A DNA stretch of 64,000 bases, taken from NCBI RefSeq assembly GCF_026183735.1, contig NZ_JAPFRE010000044.1, positions 76,828 through 140,827 on the forward strand, given 5' to 3'. Positions 36,711 through 48,808 of the stretch are shown piece by piece. Made by a program: the position numbers and the translations under genes. Below the pieces are notes generated by a model that saw only the letters and a program-made list of their open reading frames with translations, was not told where the DNA came from and did no database searches. Origin of the DNA: Alteromonas sp. ASW11-130 (GTDB lineage Bacteria > Pseudomonadota > Gammaproteobacteria > Enterobacterales > Alteromonadaceae). Every line of letters starts with the position of its first letter. The stretch's first letter is position 1.

Positions 36711-39539
36711 TTAGTGTTTAAGTGGTAATCGCTGTACCGGATAAGGAAGTGCGTTCAGTTGCTCCTCCAATATCTCGATATCCCCTACTACAATAATTTG
36801 CATATCGTCTAATTGAAGGTGCTGTTGGGCCAGGTTATTAAGCTCCTCTTTTGAAATATTTTTGATAATTTCAATTTGTTGAGCGGGGTAGTCATCATCC
36901 AGTCCAAATGCTTGTAACTGTCTTACAAAACGTACTTTGCTAATCGGCGTTTCGTATTTTAACGCATCGCTTAATGTAAATGCATTTCGCATGAAGGCAA
37001 TTTCCTCATCGCTCATTCCTTGTCGATGGTAGGCATCAAGTTCAGTTACAATTTCATTAATTGCATCAGCAGTATTTGCGGCGGTAACGTCCGAACTAAT
37101 CTCAAACCAACCTAATGATTTGCCGCCCCGGAAAACACTTCTCGCGCCATAGGTATAGCCTTTATCTTCTCTAAGATTAAGATTAATGCGACTATTAAAC
37201 GCCCCGCCTAACGGGAAGTTCATCAATTTCGCTTTGAAAAACTCACCCGTAGCGTCGAAAGCTGGCCCCTTTTTGGCAAAAACAATGACCGACTGCACTG
37301 CCCCTGGATTATTGATCACGAACAAATTGGTATTTTTATACTCAGGAAAGTCTGAGAATGGGGGTATAGAGTAATCATCACCTTGCCACTTATTGAGAAA
37401 TGCTAATTGTTTCATTAACGCCGATTGCGACAAGTTAGTAACGGCAATGGCTTCAGCCTTAGCCGGAGACCAATATTGACTGTGAAAGGCTTTCACATCT
37501 TCTAAGGTCAGGTTTGCGATAGTTCCAATTGTTCCTTCGTCCGGCAAACTTACGCGATTATTTTTCCCATATAATACCTGGTCCCGGCCTCTGTTCGCCA
37601 AGTACCCAGGTGTTTTTAGCTGTTGTTGTTTACTTTGCAACAACTGCTCTTTTAAACGGATAAAATCAGCTTCAAGGAATAAAGGGTTGAAAAGCTTTTC
37701 TTCAAGTAATTGCAAAGTAGCTGGCAGATGTTTGGTTAACGCTGAAACTTGTACCTGTATATAGCGACCGCCTGCCGAGAATTGAATATTACTACCGAGT
37801 TTGGCCAGTTGATTTGCCATTTGTTCATTCGAATAGTTTTTTGTTGTTTCATTCATCATCATGGCAGTCATATTTGCCAAACCCGCTTTGTCCAAGGGGT
37901 CCAATAGCATCCCCCCCTCAAGCGACAGACTGAACGTAGTAGTAGGCGCTTCACTGCTTTTAACGCCTAGAATTTCTATGCCATTATTCAATGTTGCTTT
38001 CCAGTATTCAGGTACTTTTACCGTAGGTAACTCTCCTGCCGCTGGCATAACAGAACGATCAAAGTTGTCGGTGATTTCCAACGGAGCAACATCCTCTTGT
38101 GGGGATGGGGGTGCAATCTTGCGTTCAGGCATTTGATAATTTTGGTCAGCTACAGCCAATTGCGTCTGCTCCTTGGGCACAACGCTTAGCACTACGGCAT
38201 TTTGGCCTTTTATATACTGGCTATAAACTCGCATAACATCTTCGGCAGTAACATTGCTATAGCGCTCGATATCTTCAGCAACTAAGTCGGGTTCTCCTTC
38301 AAACGTTTCATTAGCGGCAAGAGTTGACACTTTCCCGGCCACACTCTGCAACCCATATACTGTCGCCATCTCAATTGACGCCTTCGTTCGTTGTAAATCA
38401 TCTGCTGTTACGCCACGCTGCTCGAACTCAGCTAATGTTCGTTTGATTACTTCGTTTAGCTTTTTCAAATTCGCACCACTAGCTGGATTGGCTAAGGCTA
38501 ATAACTGAAATTCGCAAGCTAGTTCGCGACAAGGATGAGATACACCTGCCTGAACTGCCATTCCGGCCTTTACCAAATTCTTATAGAATAATGACGTTTT
38601 CCCTGCACCGAGAATATCCGACAAGACGTCGAGCGGAGCTTCATCGGGGTGGCGTGCGTACACGGTGGGATAAGTGATCTGTAATAACGGTAAATGTACT
38701 TTATCTTCTAAAGTGATATACCGGGTCTCATCTAATGTTACTGGTGCAGGTGCTGGCTCGCTTACCTCGGGACCTCGGGGGATAGGAGAGAAATATTTAT
38801 CTATTAACTGCTTAACCTTAACTTTATCAAAGTCGCCGCCAATGGTAATAACTGCATTATTGGGCCCATACCAGCGCTTAAAAAATGCTTTTAAATCATT
38901 TACGTCTACACGATCCAGATCTTCAACGTAACCTATAGTGGACCACGAGTAAGGATGGCCAGGCGGATACAAAGCTTCGGAAGTGCGTTCGTGTCTTAGA
39001 CCATAGGGTTGATTATCAACTCGTTGAGAACGTTCATTTTTAACGGTCTCTCTTTGCAATTCGAATTTTTTCTGGTCAACTGCTTCCAGTAAAAAGCCCA
39101 TGCGATCAGCTTCCAGCCAAAGTACTTTTTCTAACTGATTGGCAGGTACCGTTTGGTAATAATTAGTGCGATCAGTATTGGTACTACCATTCATATCACC
39201 ACCAGCTTCAGTGATAATTCTAAAATGCTGTTCGTCGGCAACATGCTTCGACCCCTGAAACATCATATGCTCAAAAAAGTGTGCAAAACCTGATTTTCCA
39301 ACTTCCTCCCTTGCTGAACCGACATGGTAGGTGACATCAACATGAACCAAAGGATCAGACTTATCTTCGTGCAATATTACGGTTAAGCCATTATCCAGTG
39401 TGTACTTTTCGTAAGGTATTGACACCTGCTCTTGATTAGGTTCATGAGCCACCTTATCAACTGCGTATTGTTGGCAAGCCACTAGTCCAATCATAGCTCC
39501 TAGTAGCAATATATTTTTGAAGGTCAGTTTTACTGACAT
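36711..39539 (-). CDS. M16-family zinc metalloprotease, lipoprotein
   Basis: A 942-residue pitrilysin/insulinase-like protease. Lipobox LVAC22 anchors it to the envelope. The first M16 domain carries the inverted zinc motif HFFEH (87-91) and the third ligand Glu in ELQRETVKNERSQ. The second, non-catalytic M16 half (about 510-930) has the GGAFNSRINLNLREDKGYTYGARS substrate-clasp motif. Two tandem domain pairs form a closed peptide-degrading chamber. Physiological substrate not known. Confidence 0.94.
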   Translation of the reverse strand: MSVKLTFKNILLLGAMIGLVACQQYAVDKVAHEPNQEQVSIPYEKYTLDNGLTVILHEDKSDPLVHVDVTYHVGSAREEVGKSGFAHFFEHMMFQGSKHVADEQHFRIITEAGGDMNGSTNTDRTNYYQTVPANQLEKVLWLEADRMGFLLEAVDQKKFELQRETVKNERSQRVDNQPYGLRHERTSEALYPPGHPYSWSTIGYVEDLDRVDVNDLKAFFKRWYGPNNAVITIGGDFDKVKVKQLIDKYFSPIPRGPEVSEPAPAPVTLDETRYITLEDKVHLPLLQITYPTVYARHPDEAPLDVLSDILGAGKTSLFYKNLVKAGMAVQAGVSHPCRELACEFQLLALANPASGANLKKLNEVIKRTLAEFEQRGVTADDLQRTKASIEMATVYGLQSVAGKVSTLAANETFEGEPDLVAEDIERYSNVTAEDVMRVYSQYIKGQNAVVLSVVPKEQTQLAVADQNYQMPERKIAPPSPQEDVAPLEITDNFDRSVMPAAGELPTVKVPEYWKATLNNGIEILGVKSSEAPTTTFSLSLEGGMLLDPLDKAGLANMTAMMMNETTKNYSNEQMANQLAKLGSNIQFSAGGRYIQVQVSALTKHLPATLQLLEEKLFNPLFLEADFIRLKEQLLQSKQQQLKTPGYLANRGRDQVLYGKNNRVSLPDEGTIGTIANLTLEDVKAFHSQYWSPAKAEAIAVTNLSQSALMKQLAFLNKWQGDDYSIPPFSDFPEYKNTNLFVINNPGAVQSVIVFAKKGPAFDATGEFFKAKLMNFPLGGAFNSRINLNLREDKGYTYGARSVFRGGKSLGWFEISSDVTAANTADAINEIVTELDAYHRQGMSDEEIAFMRNAFTLSDALKYETPISKVRFVRQLQAFGLDDDYPAQQIEIIKNISKEELNNLAQQHLQLDDMQIIVVGDIEILEEQLNALPYPVQRLPLKH

Positions 39540-39736
39540 TGTCTATCCTTATTTAATTATGCGTTGCACTTAACTGAAATTATGTTTCGCTATGCCGAGT
39601 ATATATCAGATTATAAGCATGATGCGCTGAACCAAAAGTCAGGTTAACAAAAATAAGCACCAGAAGCATAGAATGCTTTGTATCAATTTATTTTTGGTTG
39701 TCTTACACTTATTGAGTAATTTAGAGAGGAAAAAAT

Positions 39737-40297
39737 ATGAGTAATACGCAAACTGTTATTGACCTGGAATTTGGAATTGCACAATTAAGTGGCAATAAAA
39801 GTTTGCTATTCACCCTCCTGAAAAAGTTCGCTGATGAATACGCTGAGACTGAACAAAAGCTCAATAACATGTTCGAAAATGAAGAGTGGGAGTCGGCAAG
39901 AGCGTTATTACATACATTAAAGGGCGTAACAGGTAATTTGGGTATTAATGCGCTTCATCATGAAAGTAAGGATGTTGAAGATTATTTAAAAGCTCATACG
40001 GGTGTCCCCCCTAGCTATCCGATTTTTCTAAGTATTTTACGGGAGACATTAGAAACAATTGATAAATTAGGTGTCGAACCGGCGCCAACGTCTTCAGTTT
40101 CATCGTCCTCTACTCCTAACGCTAACGAAGACAAAGATGATTTTTTACGCGCGTTGAAAAATAGTGAATTCATACCTGAAGACCAGCTTGGGAAGTGGAT
40201 AAAAGCAGCAACGAGTGACACGTCAAAACAACAAGCAATCAAAGATGCAGTTGATGAACTCGATTATCAAAGAGCAATCGATTTAGTTAATGCGTAG
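39737..40297 (+). CDS. Histidine phosphotransfer (HPt) domain protein
   Basis: A 186-residue stand-alone HPt protein. The phospho-acceptor is His59 in the family motif ALLHTLKGVTGNLG. A Ser/Pro-rich linker (PAPTSSVSSSSTP) leads to a C-terminal acidic helical segment (DELDYQRAIDLV) of unknown use. It must serve hybrid kinases encoded elsewhere, as no sensor kinase adjoins it. The pseudouridine synthase gene starts 9 bases after its stop. Confidence 0.85.
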   Translation: MSNTQTVIDLEFGIAQLSGNKSLLFTLLKKFADEYAETEQKLNNMFENEEWESARALLHTLKGVTGNLGINALHHESKDVEDYLKAHTGVPPSYPIFLSILRETLETIDKLGVEPAPTSSVSSSSTPNANEDKDDFLRALKNSEFIPEDQLGKWIKAATSDTSKQQAIKDAVDELDYQRAIDLVNA

Positions 40298-40306
40298 GTA
40301 AAAGCA

Positions 40307-41005
40307 TTGATAAATATTGTTTTTGAACACCGCGATTTTGTCATTGTCGATAAACCTGTGGGAATGCTCATGCACGATTCGGAACGAGGTATCGTTTTGT
40401 CTAGTGAAAGAGAAACCGGCGCAGAAAAGTTGCATCTTTGTCATCGGCTGGATACTGGCACGTCTGGGTGTGTTATTTTAGCTAAACATCCTGCTGCTGC
40501 TGCAAAATTTCAGCGTTTGTTTTCACAGCGCAAGATCAAGAAATTCTATTTAGCTGTTGCTGATCAAAAGCCGAATAGAAAACAGGGAACGGTTATTGGC
40601 GATATGAAAAACCGCCGCCGAGGTCAATATATCTTGGTAAAAACGCGTGAAAATCCGGCTGTCACACAATTTTTCTCATCAGCCATAGAAGCGGGCAGAA
40701 GAGGCTTTTTAGTTAAACCGCTTACGGGTAAGACCCACCAGATCCGCGTAGCGCTAAAAAGTCTGGGGAGCCCCATTTTAGGGGATTCACTTTACGGTGG
40801 TAACGCGTGTGATCGAATGTATTTACATGCGTGGCAGCTTAAATTTGAATATGACGATGAAGTAATAACTTGCACCAGCGAACCCAGTGATGGAGAAATC
40901 TTTCGGTCTTCAACATTCGGAAGTTGGTTAGCTAAACACAGCGCGCCAGATAACTTACGCTGGCCGGATTTTAAGTTGCCGAGCCTCAAAAATGTCCATT
41001 CCTAA
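40307..41005 (+). CDS. RluA-family RNA pseudouridine synthase
   Basis: Isomerises uridine to pseudouridine in rRNA or tRNA. The 232-residue protein has the catalytic Asp49 in HRLDTGTSG, then LAKHPAAAAKFQ, and motif III in LTGKTHQIRVALKSLGSPILGDSLYGG. There is no S4 domain, as in the TIGR01621 subgroup. It begins with TTG at 40307, with AGGT upstream. The target base cannot be assigned. The C-terminus overlaps the panE start by 14 bases. Confidence 0.9.
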   Translation: MINIVFEHRDFVIVDKPVGMLMHDSERGIVLSSERETGAEKLHLCHRLDTGTSGCVILAKHPAAAAKFQRLFSQRKIKKFYLAVADQKPNRKQGTVIGDMKNRRRGQYILVKTRENPAVTQFFSSAIEAGRRGFLVKPLTGKTHQIRVALKSLGSPILGDSLYGGNACDRMYLHAWQLKFEYDDEVITCTSEPSDGEIFRSSTFGSWLAKHSAPDNLRWPDFKLPSLKNVHS

Positions 41006-41891
41006 CAGTTTCGAATACGTTCAGGTAATCGGCGATGGTGCCATTGGCTCGTTGGTCTGTGCTGGCTTGGAATCTGCTAAACAACACTATGGTCGTAGTA
41101 TTCGCTCATCTCCCCAAGTTACTTTAGTTAAGACTTATGGGGGGGAGAATATACGACTTAAAGAAGCCTGTACCAAACGTTTGAAGCTTGGCCAACGTGA
41201 TCTGCTGCTGTTACCCCTTAAAGTTTATCAACTCGAGCCTGCATTAAATGAGTGGCAGAAATCACTGCATCCAGAAACTACCATAATGCTACTGCAAAAT
41301 GGTATGGGCGGAGAAAGTCTTGCTAAGAAACTTTTGCCCGATAATCCCCTCATTTTAGCCAGTACCAGTCATGGTGCATTGAAAGCAGATACTACTGTCA
41401 CCCATACTGGCGTGGGCATAACTAAAGTTGGCAGCAATAATATTAAAGGTGATAGTTGGCAAGCGCGATCAGCTGTTTATCTTATTCAACGTTGTTTAAA
41501 CCCCGCTTATTGGGAAGTAAATATTAATCAGGCGCTTTGGTTTAAACTTGCTGTTAATGCTGTAATAAACCCGCTCACCGCATTAAATAACATCCCTAAC
41601 GGTGAATTAGCACAGCCACGTTTCCATGAACGAATTGCGTTGATTTGTAATGAGATAAGTCATGTTATGCTCAGCGAAGATATCAAGGTTAGCTCAACGG
41701 AACTCATTGAAAACTGCTTAACAGTAGCTAAAGCCACTGCTACCAACTATTCTAGTATGCATCAGGATGTCTTGCACAAACGTAAAACCGAAATTGATTC
41801 AATTAATGGGTTTGTGGTGGAGGTCGCAAAGAAAAAGGGTATTGACGTTCCTATCAATACCCAGCTTGTTGAACAGATTAAAGCGCTTTAG
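40992..41891 (+). CDS. panE: 2-Dehydropantoate 2-reductase (ketopantoate reductase)
   Basis: NADPH-dependent reduction of ketopantoate to pantoate on the route to coenzyme A. The 299-residue chain has the nucleotide-binding [13 protein letters not shown] at about 13-25, the LLQNGMGG loop, and the catalytic Lys in [18 protein letters not shown]. The C-terminal ApbA domain has [22 protein letters not shown] with the conserved Ser and Asp/Glu. It overlaps the upstream gene, and converges on lysS with a 4-base stop-codon overlap. Confidence 0.93.
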   Translation: MSIPNSFEYVQVIGDGAIGSLVCAGLESAKQHYGRSIRSSPQVTLVKTYGGENIRLKEACTKRLKLGQRDLLLLPLKVYQLEPALNEWQKSLHPETTIMLLQNGMGGESLAKKLLPDNPLILASTSHGALKADTTVTHTGVGITKVGSNNIKGDSWQARSAVYLIQRCLNPAYWEVNINQALWFKLAVNAVINPLTALNNIPNGELAQPRFHERIALICNEISHVMLSEDIKVSSTELIENCLTVAKATATNYSSMHQDVLHKRKTEIDSINGFVVEVAKKKGIDVPINTQLVEQIKAL

Positions 41892-43426
41892 TCTTCCTGC
41901 GGCTTCATATGCGGGAACAAAATAACGTCTTTAATTGTCGGACTATCAGTGAATAACATGGCCAACCGATCAATACCAATTCCTTCACCTGCTGTAGGAG
42001 GTAAGCCGTATTCCAATGCGCGAATATAATCGTCATCAAAATGCATGGCTTCATCGTCCCCAGCATCTTTTTCTGCCACTTGCTTATTGAACCGTTCGGC
42101 CTGATCTTCTGGATCATTAAGCTCGCTGAAGCCATTGGCTAATTCGCGACCGCCCACAAAGAATTCAAACCGATCAGTAATAAAAGGGTTGTCATCGTTA
42201 CGACGGGCCAACGGAGATACTTCCCATGGATATTCGGTAATAAAGGTAGGCTGTTCGAGCTTTTCTTCGGCTGTCGCCTCAAATATCTCACACAGGTACT
42301 TACCAGCTCCCCACACCCCGTCCACTTCTGGCTCTTTGATATGAAGTTTTTTCGCCATGGCTTTGAGCGCTTCAAGATTCGCTTCAGGGTCACGGATAGC
42401 TGCTTCATCGGCATCAGGCCAATATTTTAAGATTGCATCAGCCATACTCAAACGGTTAAATGGTTTTCCAAAGTCATACTGAATTTCCCGAACAACATTA
42501 CCTTCGCCATCTCGCTCAGTATTAACAACTTTCGCCGTGCCTAGAATATCGTTTGCCAGCGTGCGTAACATGTCTTCGGTCAAATCCATCAGATCGTTAT
42601 AATCGGCATAGGCCTGATAGAATTCAAGCATAGTGAATTCTGGGTTGTGTCTGGTAGACAAACCTTCATTGCGGAAGTTACGGTTGATTTCGAATACGCG
42701 TTCAAACCCTCCCACGACCAAGCGCTTCAGATAAAGTTCTGGAGCGATACGCAAGAACATTTCAATATCCATCGCATTGTGATGGGTAGCGAACGGTTTT
42801 GCAGTGGCACCACCGGGGATCACTTGCAACATAGGCGTTTCAACTTCAATGAAGTCACGCTGACTTAAGTAATTACGAATGCCATTGATAATAGCACTTC
42901 TCACTTTAAACGTTTGACGGGTTCGTTCGCTAGTGATCAAATCCACATAACGTTGACGATATTTGGTTTCCTGATCGCTTAAGCCATGAAATTTCTCTGG
43001 TAACGGACGTAGTGCTTTAGTAAGCAGTGTGTAAGATTCCATATCCACGTAAAGATCACCTTTACCAGACTTGTGCAGATTACCTTCCACACCGATGATA
43101 TCGCCTATATCGAGACTACCATAACGAAGCTTAATATCTTTCTGGGTCTCTTTCGCTGCGTATGATTGTATACGCCCCGTCATATCCTGCAGCAATAAAA
43201 ACGGACCCCGTTTAGCCATGATACGACCAGCGATGCTAACGCGAATTTCAGCTTCGCCCAGCTCTTCCTTGCTTTTTTCACCATGCTCCTGTTGTAACTC
43301 ATCAGCATAATGTTTTCGGCGGAAATGATTGGGAAATCCGTTAGATCTGCAATTCTCTCGAATAGCGCGAAGCTTTGCCCGGCGCTCTGCTATCAATTTA
43401 TTTTCGTCGAGTTGTTGGTCGGTCAT
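41888..43426 (-). CDS. lysS: Lysyl-tRNA synthetase, class II
   Basis: 512 residues. The N-terminal OB-fold anticodon-binding domain spans about 60-150. The class II core has motif 1 in [10 protein letters not shown], motif 2 in [29 protein letters not shown], and motif 3 in [14 protein letters not shown]. It lies 24 bases downstream of prfB, the conserved prfB-lysS operon. Confidence 0.98.
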   Translation of the reverse strand: MTDQQLDENKLIAERRAKLRAIRENCRSNGFPNHFRRKHYADELQQEHGEKSKEELGEAEIRVSIAGRIMAKRGPFLLLQDMTGRIQSYAAKETQKDIKLRYGSLDIGDIIGVEGNLHKSGKGDLYVDMESYTLLTKALRPLPEKFHGLSDQETKYRQRYVDLITSERTRQTFKVRSAIINGIRNYLSQRDFIEVETPMLQVIPGGATAKPFATHHNAMDIEMFLRIAPELYLKRLVVGGFERVFEINRNFRNEGLSTRHNPEFTMLEFYQAYADYNDLMDLTEDMLRTLANDILGTAKVVNTERDGEGNVVREIQYDFGKPFNRLSMADAILKYWPDADEAAIRDPEANLEALKAMAKKLHIKEPEVDGVWGAGKYLCEIFEATAEEKLEQPTFITEYPWEVSPLARRNDDNPFITDRFEFFVGGRELANGFSELNDPEDQAERFNKQVAEKDAGDDEAMHFDDDYIRALEYGLPPTAGEGIGIDRLAMLFTDSPTIKDVILFPHMKPQED

Positions 43427-43450
43427 GGCCTATTTTTCACTTGATTAAGG

Positions 43451-44549
43451 TTATAGCCCTGATTTCAGGCTAGCTTCGATAAATTTATCCAAATCTCCGT
43501 CAAGAACGGACTGGGTATTTCGGGTTTCTACGCCTGTGCGCAAGTCCTTAATACGAGAGTCATCCAATACGTAAGAACGTATCTGACTCCCCCACCCTAT
43601 ATCAGACTTGTTGTCTTCCATGGCCTGCTTTTCAGCAGTCTGCTTTTGGAGCTCAAACTCGTAAAGCTTAGCTTTTAGCTGCTTCATTGCTTGATCTTTA
43701 TTTTTATGTTGAGAACGGTCGTTCTGGCACTGCACTACAATCCCAGTGGGTTCGTGGGTGATACGCACCGCAGAATCCGTTCGATTTACATGCTGCCCAC
43801 CGGCCCCGGAGGCTCGGTATGTATCAATGCGTAAATCAGCAGGGTTGATATCTATTTCAATGTCATCATCAATTTCGGGGTAAACAAAGGCGGAAGCAAA
43901 CGACGTATGGCGGCGATTTCCAGAGTCGAATGGCGACTTGCGCACAAGACGATGGACGCCAGTCTCAGTACGTAGCCAACCAAATCCATATTCACCTTCA
44001 AAACGAATCGTGGCACTTTTAATCCCTGCTACATCGCCGTCAGATACTTCGAGCAGTTCGGTCTTAAAGCCATGCGCTTCACCCCAACGAAGATACATGC
44101 GCAAAAGCATATTTGCCCAGTCTTGCGCTTCCGTCCCGCCAGATCCAGCCTGTATATCTAAATAACAGTCACAGGTGTCATTTGGACCAGAAAACATGCG
44201 TCTGAACTCCAGTTCTTCCAGCTTGTTTTCTAACCCTTTCAATTCGTTCTGGGCTTCGGTAAAGGTTTCTTCGTCTTCGGCTTCAACGGCTAACTCGACC
44301 AACCCTTCGACATCTTCGGCACCCTGTTCAAGGTATAGGATAGTTTCGACTATCTGTTCGAGGGCAACTTTTTCTTTTCCCAATGCCTGCGCGCGCTCAG
44401 GCTCATTCCATACCTCGGGACTTTCAAGCTCCCGGTTTACTTCTTCTAAACGCTCTGACTTTGCATCAAAGTCAAAGATACCCCCTAAGTGCAGCGGTAC
44501 GCTCTCGCACTTCTTCCAAGGCGTATTGGACTGGATTCACTTCAAACAT
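43451..44549 (-). CDS. prfB: Peptide chain release factor 2, with programmed +1 frameshift
   Basis: RF2 reads UAA and UGA. The gene is in two frames. Frame 1 starts at ATG 44549 and gives [14 protein letters not shown] and on to the 25th codon CTT, followed by an in-frame TGA at 44474-44472. The frameshift site has AGGGGG (44486-44481), TAT, CTT, TGA, C, identical in layout to E. coli. A +1 slip on CTT continues as [12 protein letters not shown]. The complete product has 365 residues. Later motifs: the tripeptide SPF in [10 protein letters not shown] for stop-codon reading, and GGQ in [12 protein letters not shown]. Low RF2 favours the slip, so the site is autoregulatory. Confidence 0.98.
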
Positions 44550-44712
44550 AATTAGCCTGAGTTTTAAATTGGATACAAAAAATTATAAGACCGCGGATGG
44601 TAACGAATTTGGCGCAAATTTGATAGCTGAAGCTGATAAATATTTTATAAAGCCTGCATCACAGATTTAGTTATGATGCAGTCTTTATGTATGTGGCTTT
44701 GACGGGAACGTT

Positions 44713-45285
44713 TTAAGCGTTAACTTTGGCTGCGAGCTCAGCAGTCTGCTTACCAAGAAGCTTTAGTTGCTTAATGGTCTTTTCGTCAGTCACCTTGCCG
44801 TTTTCATCCAGTAATGTGTGCACCCGGGCAATCGCTTTTTGATTAGGAAGTACCAATGTACCTATATTCTCAAGTAGCATGCGAAGGGTCACCAATACAC
44901 GCATCCCCCCTAACGCGCCTTCAGATGCTGCCATGATACCAGCCACTTTACCTTTGTACGCTGCTAGCACTTTTTCATCGCCTGATTGGCGAGATGCCCA
45001 GTCTATAGCATTTTTAAGCAACGCCGGATAGCTACTGTTGTATTCGGGCGAAGCTATCAAAAAGCCATCAGCTGCTATCAACAGTTCTTTGAACTGTTGT
45101 GCTTTTTCCGGAATGCCATTATTTGTTTCATCATCCTGATTAAAAATAGGCATCGGATAATCAGCCAAGCTGATCAGATTGACCTCTGCGCCTGCTTCTT
45201 TTGCACCTTCAACGGCCACTTCAATAATTGACTGGTTAAACGATTTGTCTCGGGTACTGCCAGCGAAAGCAACTAATTTTACCAT
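44713..45285 (-). CDS. NADPH-dependent FMN reductase
   Basis: A 190-residue flavodoxin-like reductase. The FMN phosphate loop AGSTRDKSFNQ is at the N-terminus, SPEYNSSYPALLKNAIDWASR carries the isoalloxazine contacts, and EGALGGMRVLVTLR is near the C-terminus. These match the ArsH/ChrR/NQO-like FMN_red family. Substrates may be quinones or metal ions. It has a stand-alone position between prfB and argS. Confidence 0.88.
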   Translation of the reverse strand: MVKLVAFAGSTRDKSFNQSIIEVAVEGAKEAGAEVNLISLADYPMPIFNQDDETNNGIPEKAQQFKELLIAADGFLIASPEYNSSYPALLKNAIDWASRQSGDEKVLAAYKGKVAGIMAASEGALGGMRVLVTLRMLLENIGTLVLPNQKAIARVHTLLDENGKVTDEKTIKQLKLLGKQTAELAAKVNA

Positions 45286-45336
45286 TAAAACTTCTCTCCT
45301 AATTTGTATCGTAGCGTTTTATTCTTAATTTTCGTG

Positions 45337-47067
45337 CTACATTTTTTCAAGTGTGTCGATACCCAACAATGTCAAACCTTGTTGAAGTGTACTGGCTACC
45401 AATGCAGATAATGCTAAGCGGCTTGCACGAGTGGCATCATCCACACTGTCTTTTAAAATGGGACACGCTTCATAGAAACTCATAAATGCACTGGCCAGAT
45501 CATATAGATAGGTACACAAAACGTGAGGTGTCGCCTCTTTCGCTACCACATTGACGACTTCTTCAAACTGCATAAGCAGTACCGCTAACCCATGTTCTTG
45601 AGTTTGCTCCAGTTTAATCTCGCCATTTAGCGCTGTGGAAGGTATACCCGCTTTACGGAAAATACTTTTCACACGCGTGTAGGCATACTGAAGATATGGC
45701 GCAGTATTTCCCTCAAAACTCAGCATCGTATCCCAGTTAAAAATGTAATCTGTAGTACGATTTTTACTTAAATCAGCATACTTAACTGCGCCAATTCCTA
45801 CTTTACGCGCCACATCGTTCAATTCGTTTTCGTCTAGTTCATTATTGCGCTCTGCAATTAATTTGCTGGCACGCTCGACTGCTTCATCCAATAACTCCAC
45901 CAGCTTAACTGTTCCGCCGGTGCGGGTTTTAAACGGTCTACCATCGCTTCCTAACATCATACCAAATGGGCAGTGTTCGTAACTCTGTTCTGGTTTCATA
46001 AAGCCGGCTTTGCGACCCACTATTTCAGTCTGTTTAAAGTGTAACGCTTGTCGAGCATCAGTAAGAATTAAAGTACGATCCGCATTCAACTTGCCGCTCC
46101 GATAACGCATTGCTGCTAAATCGGTGGTGGCATAAAGATAGCCTCCTCCAGATTTTTGCACTATATAAACGGCGGGATTACCTTCTTTGTCGGCCAGCTC
46201 TGGAAGAAATACGACCTGAGCTCCCTGATCTTCTACGGCTAATCCTTTTTCTTTCAGCTCAGAAACTACATTTGCAAGGTCTTCGTTATAGGCCGACTCA
46301 CCCATAATGTCGTCCCGAGTAAGACTGACGTTCAACTTCTCATACACTTCTTCACTATGTGTGATAGATATATCGATAAATTGTTTCCACAGCGTCATGC
46401 ATTGTTCGTCACCACTTTGTAGTTTCACAACGTACTCACGAGCGCGATCAGCAAACCCTTCTTCTTCGTCAAAGCGCACTTTAGCTTCGCGATAAAAATC
46501 TTCCAGGTCAGATAGCGCTGTTTCTGCTACTTCTTCCTGTAATTTGTCTGCAAGATGTGCCAGTAACATGCCAAACTGGGTACCCCAGTCACCCATATGA
46601 TTTTGGCGGATAACATGGTGACCTAAGAACTCGAGCACTTTCACTACCGCATCACCAATAATGGTAGTTCGCAAATGACCCACGTGCATTTCTTTAGCAA
46701 GATTCGGCGATGAATAATCTACAACTACGTTTTGTTGCGATTGTGCTGCCACGCCCATGCGCGGGTCGTGGAGGATAAGTTCACACTGATTAGCAAGCCA
46801 GACGTCATTTAAATGAATGTTGATAAATCCTGGCCCTGCGATTTCCAGTTTTTCAGCCACATCATCAAGCTTCACATGATCAACAATCTGCTGAGCTATG
46901 TCTCGTGGTTTTTGTTTGAGTGTTTTAGCCAGAGCCATGGCTCCATTAAATTGGTAGTCTCCGAATTCAGGGCGAGCACTGCGGGTAACGGGCGCGGATG
47001 CGTCTGAAACTTGCATTTCGACAAGAGCTTGCTTAAAGCGGCTGACAAGTAGCGAATGAATATTCAT
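45337..47067 (-). CDS. argS: Arginyl-tRNA synthetase
   Basis: 576 residues (E. coli 577). Class I motif HVGH in [16 protein letters not shown]; the KMSKS counterpart is replaced by the family's [10 protein letters not shown] region, and the C-terminal DALR anticodon domain (about 455-576) ends in [12 protein letters not shown]. It is preceded on the same strand by prfC with a 12-base gap. Confidence 0.97.
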   Translation of the reverse strand: MNIHSLLVSRFKQALVEMQVSDASAPVTRSARPEFGDYQFNGAMALAKTLKQKPRDIAQQIVDHVKLDDVAEKLEIAGPGFINIHLNDVWLANQCELILHDPRMGVAAQSQQNVVVDYSSPNLAKEMHVGHLRTTIIGDAVVKVLEFLGHHVIRQNHMGDWGTQFGMLLAHLADKLQEEVAETALSDLEDFYREAKVRFDEEEGFADRAREYVVKLQSGDEQCMTLWKQFIDISITHSEEVYEKLNVSLTRDDIMGESAYNEDLANVVSELKEKGLAVEDQGAQVVFLPELADKEGNPAVYIVQKSGGGYLYATTDLAAMRYRSGKLNADRTLILTDARQALHFKQTEIVGRKAGFMKPEQSYEHCPFGMMLGSDGRPFKTRTGGTVKLVELLDEAVERASKLIAERNNELDENELNDVARKVGIGAVKYADLSKNRTTDYIFNWDTMLSFEGNTAPYLQYAYTRVKSIFRKAGIPSTALNGEIKLEQTQEHGLAVLLMQFEEVVNVVAKEATPHVLCTYLYDLASAFMSFYEACPILKDSVDDATRASRLALSALVASTLQQGLTLLGIDTLEKM

Positions 47068-47078
47068 TGTTTTAAACC

Positions 47079-48668
47079 TTAATGTTCGCGTGTCTGCGTA
47101 AATTCAATATCAGGATAACGTTCTTGGGCGAGTTGCAAGTTCACCATAGTGGGGGCAATGTATGTTAGGTTGTCGCCGCCATCCAGTGCTAAATTCTGTT
47201 CCGCTTTGCGTCTAAATTCATCTAGTTTTTTTGCATCGTCACTGTAAACCCAGCGAGCTGTTGAAACGTTAATATGTTCGTAAAGGGCATCGACGTTATA
47301 CTCGGCTTTAAGACGGGCCACCACCACATCGAACTGAAGTACCCCGACAGCGCCTACAATAAGATCGTTGTTGGCTAACGGTCGAAATACCTGAACGGCA
47401 CCTTCTTCAGATAGCTGGATTAGCCCTTTTAATAATTGCTTTTGTTTAAGGGGGTCTTTCAATCGGATGCGTTTGAACAGCTCAGGCGCAAAATTGGGAA
47501 TGCCGGTAAAACGGAAGTTGTTCCCATTCGTGAATGTGTCGCCAATACGAATAGTACCGTGATTATGTAAACCGATAATATCGCCTGCGTAGGCTTCTTC
47601 GAGTAAGGCGCGGTCTCCCGCTAGAAATGTCAATGCATCAGCTATACGAACATCTTTGCCGAGGCGAGTATGGCGCATTTTCATACCTTTTTCATATTTG
47701 CCCGAAACGATGCGGCAAAACGCAATACGATCCCGGTGCTTTGGATCCATATTAGCTTGAATTTTAAATACAAAACCGCTGAATCCTGGCGCATCGGCGG
47801 CAATATTACCATCTTCCGTTTGTCTACCTAACGGCGCGGGCGCCCATTCAACTAAGCCATCGAGCATGTGATCCACACCAAAGTTACCTAATGCTGTTCC
47901 AAAAAACACAGGAGTTAGTTCGCCCGCGAGGAAAAGCGCTTGGTCAAACTCATGGGAAGCCCCCATCACTAATTCAAGTTCGTCTCGAAGTTGTTCGGCC
48001 AGGTCTGAGCCCACTGCGTGATCAAGCTCAGGGTTATCCAATCCTTTGACAGTACGCACATCTTGGATGGTGTGCCCTTGTCCGGTGGCATACAAAATCG
48101 TTTCGTCTCGATGAATGTGGTAAACCCCTTTAAACGACTTACCACAACCAATCGGCCAGGTAACAGGAGCACAGGCTATTTTGAGCTCGGTTTCGACTTC
48201 GTCCAGCAATTCCATTGGATCGCGAATATCACGATCGAGTTTGTTCATAAACGTAATGATAGGCGTGTCGCGCAAACGTGTGACTTCCATTAATTTACGC
48301 GTTCGTGCTTCAACACCTTTAGCCGCATCAATTACCATTAAGCAAGAGTCCACGGCGGTGAGGGTACGATAAGTATCTTCAGAGAAATCTTCGTGCCCGG
48401 GTGTATCCAGTAAATTAATTAAGTGCTCGTTATATGGAAATTGCATCACCGAGGTGGTGACCGAGATCCCTCGTTCTTTTTCCATTTCCATCCAGTCAGA
48501 TTTGGCGTGCTGCCCTGATTTTTTACCTTTTACCGTACCGGCCCGTTGCAAGGCTTGACCAAACAATAGTACTTTTTCAGTAATGGTGGTTTTACCGGCG
48601 TCAGGGTGCGAGATGATAGCGAAAGTCCTTCGCTTGTTGATTTCATTGACAAAATTGCTACCGCTCAT
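47079..48668 (-). CDS. prfC: Peptide chain release factor 3
   Basis: The GTPase that recycles RF1/RF2 from the ribosome. 529 residues, identical in length to E. coli. G1 [10 protein letters not shown]2 GISVTT, G3 [15 protein letters not shown]4 NKLDRD. Domain III has [12 protein letters not shown]. It is followed by argS. prfB, prfC, prmB and smrB make this window rich in termination and rescue functions. Confidence 0.98.
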   Translation of the reverse strand: MSGSNFVNEINKRRTFAIISHPDAGKTTITEKVLLFGQALQRAGTVKGKKSGQHAKSDWMEMEKERGISVTTSVMQFPYNEHLINLLDTPGHEDFSEDTYRTLTAVDSCLMVIDAAKGVEARTRKLMEVTRLRDTPIITFMNKLDRDIRDPMELLDEVETELKIACAPVTWPIGCGKSFKGVYHIHRDETILYATGQGHTIQDVRTVKGLDNPELDHAVGSDLAEQLRDELELVMGASHEFDQALFLAGELTPVFFGTALGNFGVDHMLDGLVEWAPAPLGRQTEDGNIAADAPGFSGFVFKIQANMDPKHRDRIAFCRIVSGKYEKGMKMRHTRLGKDVRIADALTFLAGDRALLEEAYAGDIIGLHNHGTIRIGDTFTNGNNFRFTGIPNFAPELFKRIRLKDPLKQKQLLKGLIQLSEEGAVQVFRPLANNDLIVGAVGVLQFDVVVARLKAEYNVDALYEHINVSTARWVYSDDAKKLDEFRRKAEQNLALDGGDNLTYIAPTMVNLQLAQERYPDIEFTQTREH

Positions 48669-48808
48669 ACCTTAAAAACCCTTATTTACACCTAAATTTA
48701 CACCCGTTTGGATCAATCACTTTTTATGCATTAAAAAGTGAACCTCGGTATCTATGCATCAAATACCGTTTTTTTAATACGCCATCAGCGTATTAACGTC
48801 TGCTGTGC

